From CANNBR01 sp964604015 (lineage in GTDB: Bacteria; Babelota; Babeliae; Babelales; CAIQNR01), in contig CAZRXF010000003.1 in the NCBI GenBank assembly GCA_964604015.1, positions 1 through 45,422 on the forward strand: a DNA stretch of 45,422 nucleotides, in the 5' to 3' direction. Of the stretch, positions 42,210 through 45,422 are shown in pieces (positions within the stretch are counted from its first letter, which is position 1; each line of letters opens with the position of its first letter). The notes under the pieces are model-generated. The model had not been told where the DNA came from. It did no database searches and saw only the letters and a program-made list of their open reading frames with translations. The position numbers and the translations under genes were made by a program.

Positions 42210-42970
42210 TTTCCATTAAAAATAAGCTTGCGTTACGAAAGATGGAAACAGCTGGTCAGTTCTTGGCAGAAATTTGCAAGGAGCTAGATGGTGAGCTTCA
42301 AGTTGGAATGACGACTTTGCATGTAGATTCTTTGATAAGTCAGAAGTTGGCAAAGCGTGCCCTTATCTCCTGTACAAAGGGGTATATGGGGTATCGTCAT
42401 AGCAGTTGCATTTCAATAAATGATGAAGTCGTCCATGGAGTGCCTTCGGATAAGAAGCAGCTGTTGTTCGGTGATCTTGTTAAGGTTGATATCTGTGCTT
42501 CCTATGAAGGGTATTGTGCGGATATGGCGCGCTGCTTTTTTATTGAAAAAAAAGAGGATGGAGCAGAAAAATTAGTAAAGGCGGCGCAAGCTTCGTTGGA
42601 TGCAGGAATAGCGCAGATGCAGGTAGGAAAAAGATTGACCGATATTTCTGCAGCGGTGCAACAAGTGGTTGAAGCAGAGGGTTTTGGGGTTGTACGGGAT
42701 TTTGCGGGGCATGGGATTGGTAAGCGTATGCATGAAGAGCCAGAGATTCTCAACTATGGTAAGCCGGGGCAAGGCCCTGTCTTGAGGGTGGGAATGGCGT
42801 TTGCAATAGAGCCTATGATTACCGCAGGGTCGTATGAAGTGTACATAACCGGTGACGGGTGGACTGTTAAGACAAAGGATAAAAGTTTGGCTGCACATGT
42901 TGAAGATACGGTGGTCCTGACCGACAATGGGCCTAAAATTCTGACTCGCTTAGATGGTGAGGGGAGATAG
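42206..42970 (+). CDS. map: Methionine aminopeptidase, type I
   Basis: Removes the initiator methionine from new proteins. The 254 residues show all five metal ligands: Asp95, Asp106, His169, Glu202, Glu233, with substrate-contact His77 (NDEVVHGVP). There is no N-terminal zinc-finger extension. The ATG overlaps the adk stop (ATGA), giving tight coupling. This secY-adk-map-infA-rpmJ order is the usual spc/alpha junction. Confidence 0.97.
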   Translation: MISIKNKLALRKMETAGQFLAEICKELDGELQVGMTTLHVDSLISQKLAKRALISCTKGYMGYRHSSCISINDEVVHGVPSDKKQLLFGDLVKVDICASYEGYCADMARCFFIEKKEDGAEKLVKAAQASLDAGIAQMQVGKRLTDISAAVQQVVEAEGFGVVRDFAGHGIGKRMHEEPEILNYGKPGQGPVLRVGMAFAIEPMITAGSYEVYITGDGWTVKTKDKSLAAHVEDTVVLTDNGPKILTRLDGEGR

Positions 42971-42975
42971 GGGTA

Positions 42976-43212
42976 ATGATGGAATCAAAGAAGAAAAAAG
43001 AAGACGTAATCAGGGTGGATGGTGTCGTCAAAGAAACGTTACCGAACGCTATGTTTAGGGTGGAAATAGAGGGCGGACATATTGTTTTGGGACATGTGTC
43101 CGGGAAAATGCGCATGAATTATATTAAAATACTTCCAGGTGATCGTGTTGCATTGGAGCTTTCTCCGTATGATTTGAGTCGGGGAAGGATCGTATTGCGG
43201 TATAAGAACTAA
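42976..43212 (+). CDS. infA: Translation initiation factor IF-1
   Basis: Small OB-fold factor at the A-site during initiation. The 78 residues have VDGVVKETLPNAMFRVEIEGG (in part VDGVVKETLPNAMFRV), HVSGKMRMNYIKILPGD and LSRGRIVLRYKN. A Lys-rich N-terminus is several residues longer than usual. ATG at 42976 or 42979 are both possible. It is five bases after map and 24 before rpmJ. Confidence 0.96.
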   Translation: MMESKKKKEDVIRVDGVVKETLPNAMFRVEIEGGHIVLGHVSGKMRMNYIKILPGDRVALELSPYDLSRGRIVLRYKN

Positions 43213-43236
43213 GGTAAAGAAGAGAAAGCGGACGCT

Positions 43237-43353
43237 ATGAAAGTAAAAACATCTGTTAAAAAAATTTGTAACGATTGTTGTGTTGTTCGACGTGGGCGTG
43301 TAGTACGCATTATTTGCAAGAAGAATCCACGGCATAAACAAAGACAAGGGTAA
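43237..43353 (+). CDS. rpmJ: 50S ribosomal protein L36
   Basis: A 38-residue ribosomal protein. It begins MKVKTSVKKICNDCC and ends CKKNPRHKQRQG; the zinc ribbon ligands Cys11, Cys14, Cys27 and His33 are all present, the standard C+ form. The ATG follows AGAGAAAG. It sits in its canonical place between infA and rpsM. Confidence 0.95.
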   Translation: MKVKTSVKKICNDCCVVRRGRVVRIICKKNPRHKQRQG

Positions 43354-43369
43354 TCAGGAGTATTGTGCT

Positions 43370-43759
43370 ATGGCACGTATAGAAGGTGTAACGTTACCTT
43401 ACAATAAGCGAATCGAGTATGGTTTGACCTATGTGTTCGGTATCGGTATCAAGAGTTCACGAGACATTTTAGAAAAGCTTAAGATTGATTTTAACACTCG
43501 TGTTAAAGATCTTACTGATGATCAGGTCGGGGCGATTCAAAAAGAAGTTACCACTCAATACAAGACTGAAGGGGAACTGCGTAAGGCAATTGCGTTAGAT
43601 ATCCGTCGTCTTCAAGAAATTGGTTCTTATCGCGGGTTACGCCACAAGAGAGGTTTGCCTGCACGAGGACAGCGTACCAAGACCAATGCGCGTACTCGTA
43701 AAGGGCCTCGTCGATCAACAAATATCGTTGCGTTGAAACGCAAAGTTACTAAGAAATAA
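43370..43759 (+). CDS. rpsM: 30S ribosomal protein S13
   Basis: Head protein that contacts the P-site tRNA, 129 residues. It begins MARIEGVTLPYNKRIEYGLTY (in part), with the helix-two-turn-helix FGIGIKSSRDILEKL, and the tail motif YRGLRHKRGLPARGQRTKTNAR. It is ten bases before rpsK. Confidence 0.97.
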   Translation: MARIEGVTLPYNKRIEYGLTYVFGIGIKSSRDILEKLKIDFNTRVKDLTDDQVGAIQKEVTTQYKTEGELRKAIALDIRRLQEIGSYRGLRHKRGLPARGQRTKTNARTRKGPRRSTNIVALKRKVTKK

Positions 43760-43769
43760 GGTATAGTGC

Positions 43770-44153
43770 ATGGCATACAAGCAAAAATCAAAAAGCAAGA
43801 AAGTACGTGTTGAGACAGCAGTTGCTCACGTAAAGTCGTCTTTCAATAATATTTTGGTTTCGATTACTAACCCAGAGGGTGAAGTCTTGTTGCGCTGCAG
43901 CGCGGGTAAGCTTGGTTTTAAGGGGGCTCGTAAGGGAACCCCATTTGCGGCTACGCAGGTTGGAACGACGCTTGCCAAAGATATGGCTAATTTTGGTATT
44001 CGGACATTAGAAGTGAACCTTCAAGGGCCAGGATCTGGAAGAGACTCTGTCGTAAGAGCATTTCAATCTTCCGGTTTTTCTATTTCTATTTTGCGTGATG
44101 TTACGCCGTTGCCTCACAACGGGTGCCGTCCTCCAAAGAAACGTCGAGTATAA
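43770..44153 (+). CDS. rpsK: 30S ribosomal protein S11
   Basis: Platform protein near the Shine-Dalgarno helix, 127 residues. It has VKSSFNNILVSITNPEGE, GKLGFKGARKGTPFAA, LQGPGSGRDSVVRAFQSSGF and the end PLPHNGCRPPKKRRV. Standard size and composition. Confidence 0.98.
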   Translation: MAYKQKSKSKKVRVETAVAHVKSSFNNILVSITNPEGEVLLRCSAGKLGFKGARKGTPFAATQVGTTLAKDMANFGIRTLEVNLQGPGSGRDSVVRAFQSSGFSISILRDVTPLPHNGCRPPKKRRV

Positions 44154-44176
44154 CAGACAGGTAGATGAGAAATCTT

Positions 44177-44749
44177 ATGAATAAAAAAAATATAAAATCA
44201 GTTGCTGGTAAAGAAAACAAGGTTGAACAACAATCAACTGAAAAGCGCCAACGTAAACTGTCTGAATACGGTAAGCAGTTGCAAGAAAAACAAAAAGTAA
44301 AAGAAATGTATGGCATGCGCGAAAAGCAATTCCGTCGTTTCTTTCACAATGCTTCTATTCAGCAACAAGGAGCGCCAGGGGAAAACCTGTTGAGCATGCT
44401 TGAACGTCGTCTTGATAACGTTTTGTATCGTCTCAAACTTTCAGTTACCCGTCGTCAGGCTCGCCAAGTCATTGCGCATGGTCACGTGCTGGTCAATGAT
44501 GAGCGCGTGTACTCTCCGGCATTTTTGGTAAGTGTTGGTGATGTCGTTTCGCTCGTTGATTCTGTTGCTTCAAAAGCTAAATTCCTTGAACAAGTTATTG
44601 ATAAGCGCCTTAACATCGGTATCAAGGTTCCTGAATGGTTAGAGTTGAATAAGAAAGATCGTAAGGGGCAGGTGTTACGTGTTCCTGTGCGAGCTGACAT
44701 TCAAGTTCCAATCGAAGAGCATTTGATTGTCGAGTTGTATTCGAAATAG
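44177..44749 (+). CDS. rpsD: 30S ribosomal protein S4, shortened N-terminus
   Basis: Primary 16S rRNA binding protein and S20/NusG-like factor in antitermination in E. coli. It is about 190 residues; the ATG at 44177 is favoured by GAGA six bases upstream, while an ATG at 44165 adds four residues. From residue about 25 on it is normal: RKLSEYGKQLQEKQKVKEMYG, the S4 RNA-binding domain (LERRLDNVLYRLKLSVTRRQ, then HVLVNDERV), and the end IEEHLIVELYSK. The usual opening MARYTGPK and the following zinc knuckle or its relic are replaced by a short Lys/Asn/Gln-rich piece. Confidence 0.93.
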   Translation: MNKKNIKSVAGKENKVEQQSTEKRQRKLSEYGKQLQEKQKVKEMYGMREKQFRRFFHNASIQQQGAPGENLLSMLERRLDNVLYRLKLSVTRRQARQVIAHGHVLVNDERVYSPAFLVSVGDVVSLVDSVASKAKFLEQVIDKRLNIGIKVPEWLELNKKDRKGQVLRVPVRADIQVPIEEHLIVELYSK

Positions 44750-44791
44750 TTGTAGAAGATTTAGTAGCTAAGATGCGTGTGGGGATCATCC

Positions 44792-45422
44792 ATGAGTAAA
44801 GACTATCAACCATTAACGATTCCACGTCTTTCGTGGGATAAGAAAGCCTTGACCGAAACGTTCGGGGAACTTGTTGCACAACCGCTCGAGCCGGGATTTG
44901 GGATTACGTTAGGTAACGCCCTGCGTCGTGTATTGCTAGGGGGAATTGAGGGGGCTTCAGTAACATCCGTGATTATCAAGGGTGTTAACAATGAGTTCTC
45001 AGTGCTTCCTGGAGTAGTTCAGGATGTGATGCAACTCTGTTTGAATATCAAGCAGATCGTAGTACGCAGCAAGGACGGAAAGCCGGGCAAGATGACTGTC
45101 AGTGTCCAAAAAGAAGGAACGGTAAGAGTTTCTGATCTTACGACTGACAGCAATTTGGAAGCTATCAATGGTGATCATGTCATTGCTCAGGTGGCAGCTG
45201 GTGGTTCTCTCGAAATCGAATTCTTTGTCGAACCTGGTCGTGGGTATCGTCCTGCACAATGGCCAGAAGGAGTAACACTTCAGGAAGATGGTCGAATTTA
45301 TTTGGACGCGATGTTTTCTCCTGTTGCAAAAGTGACATTCGAAGTAGAAAAGACTCGTGTTGGAAAAGAAATCGACTACGATAAACTTATCCTTGCTATC
45401 CACACACATGGGGCTATTAATC
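44792..45422 (+). CDS. rpoA: RNA polymerase alpha subunit (partial, cut by window edge)
   Basis: N-terminal 210 residues of the alpha subunit, which dimerises and nucleates polymerase assembly. Visible are FGELVAQPLEPGFGITLGNALRRVLL (in parts), the insert domain and EVEKTRVGKEIDYDKLILAIHTHGAI near the edge (in parts), which matches alpha-NTD. The C-terminal DNA-binding domain lies beyond the window. The ATG at 44792 follows GGGGA, 42 bases after rpsD. Confidence 0.97.
   Translation, partial: MSKDYQPLTIPRLSWDKKALTETFGELVAQPLEPGFGITLGNALRRVLLGGIEGASVTSVIIKGVNNEFSVLPGVVQDVMQLCLNIKQIVVRSKDGKPGKMTVSVQKEGTVRVSDLTTDSNLEAINGDHVIAQVAAGGSLEIEFFVEPGRGYRPAQWPEGVTLQEDGRIYLDAMFSPVAKVTFEVEKTRVGKEIDYDKLILAIHTHGAIN

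Overview
The window reads as chromosomal DNA from a Gram-negative-type bacterium with a compact genome of moderate GC. Evidence for a diderm is YidC with a large N-terminal periplasmic domain, several Sec-exported or lipidated small proteins, RseP and MurC. There are no phage, insertion-sequence, CRISPR, tRNA or rRNA genes visible. The mixture of standard core genes with families of secreted glycine-rich coiled-coil proteins, and several reduced ribosomal features (no rpmD, no rimM, no rpsI beside rplM, a shortened S4), would fit a host-associated candidate-phylum lineage such as Dependentiae (TM6). That assignment is inference from gene style only and was not tested.

Region by region. 1-2.5 kb (minus strand): a cdaA-cdaR(ybbR)-glmM operon, in which the diadenylate cyclase has kept its fold but appears to have lost both catalytic motifs. 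2.7-5.8 kb (plus): a small secreted protein, trpS with its promoter, a DNA photolyase, and a 60-residue membrane protein. 5.8-11.8 kb (minus): a PcrA/UvrD helicase, a Pro/Gly/Tyr-rich exported protein and an 804-residue Ala-rich exported coiled-coil protein, the last two each followed by a hairpin terminator. 11.9-16.1 kb: hflX (minus) divergent from rpsP-trmD-rplS-lipoprotein (plus), with TrmD fused to a second methyltransferase domain. 16.2-19.2 kb (minus): five consecutive exported proteins of unknown function, three sharing a Gly-rich plus coiled-coil design. 19.3-21.2 kb (minus): murC and a MerR-type regulator. 21.4-25.3 kb (plus): yidC-recR-pepP, then rplM; rseP lies on the opposite strand.

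From 26.9 kb to the right edge is one uninterrupted str-S10-spc-alpha block: rpsL, rpsG, fusA, tuf, rpsJ, rplC, rplD, rplW, rplB, rpsS, rplV, rpsC, rplP, rpmC, rpsQ, rplN, rplX, rplE, rpsN, rpsH, rplF, rplR, rpsE, rplO, secY, adk, map, infA, rpmJ, rpsM, rpsK, rpsD and a partial rpoA. Gaps are mostly under 50 bases with several overlaps, and I found no internal terminator. The only gene-free stretch over 300 bases is the leader in front of rpsL (26504-26870).

The observations most worth follow-up are the pseudo-diadenylate cyclase held in an otherwise canonical operon, the exported coiled-coil island, the TrmD fusion with loss of rimM, and the large exported protein pair at 8.3-11.8 kb. No wholly new defence or mobile system was identified.
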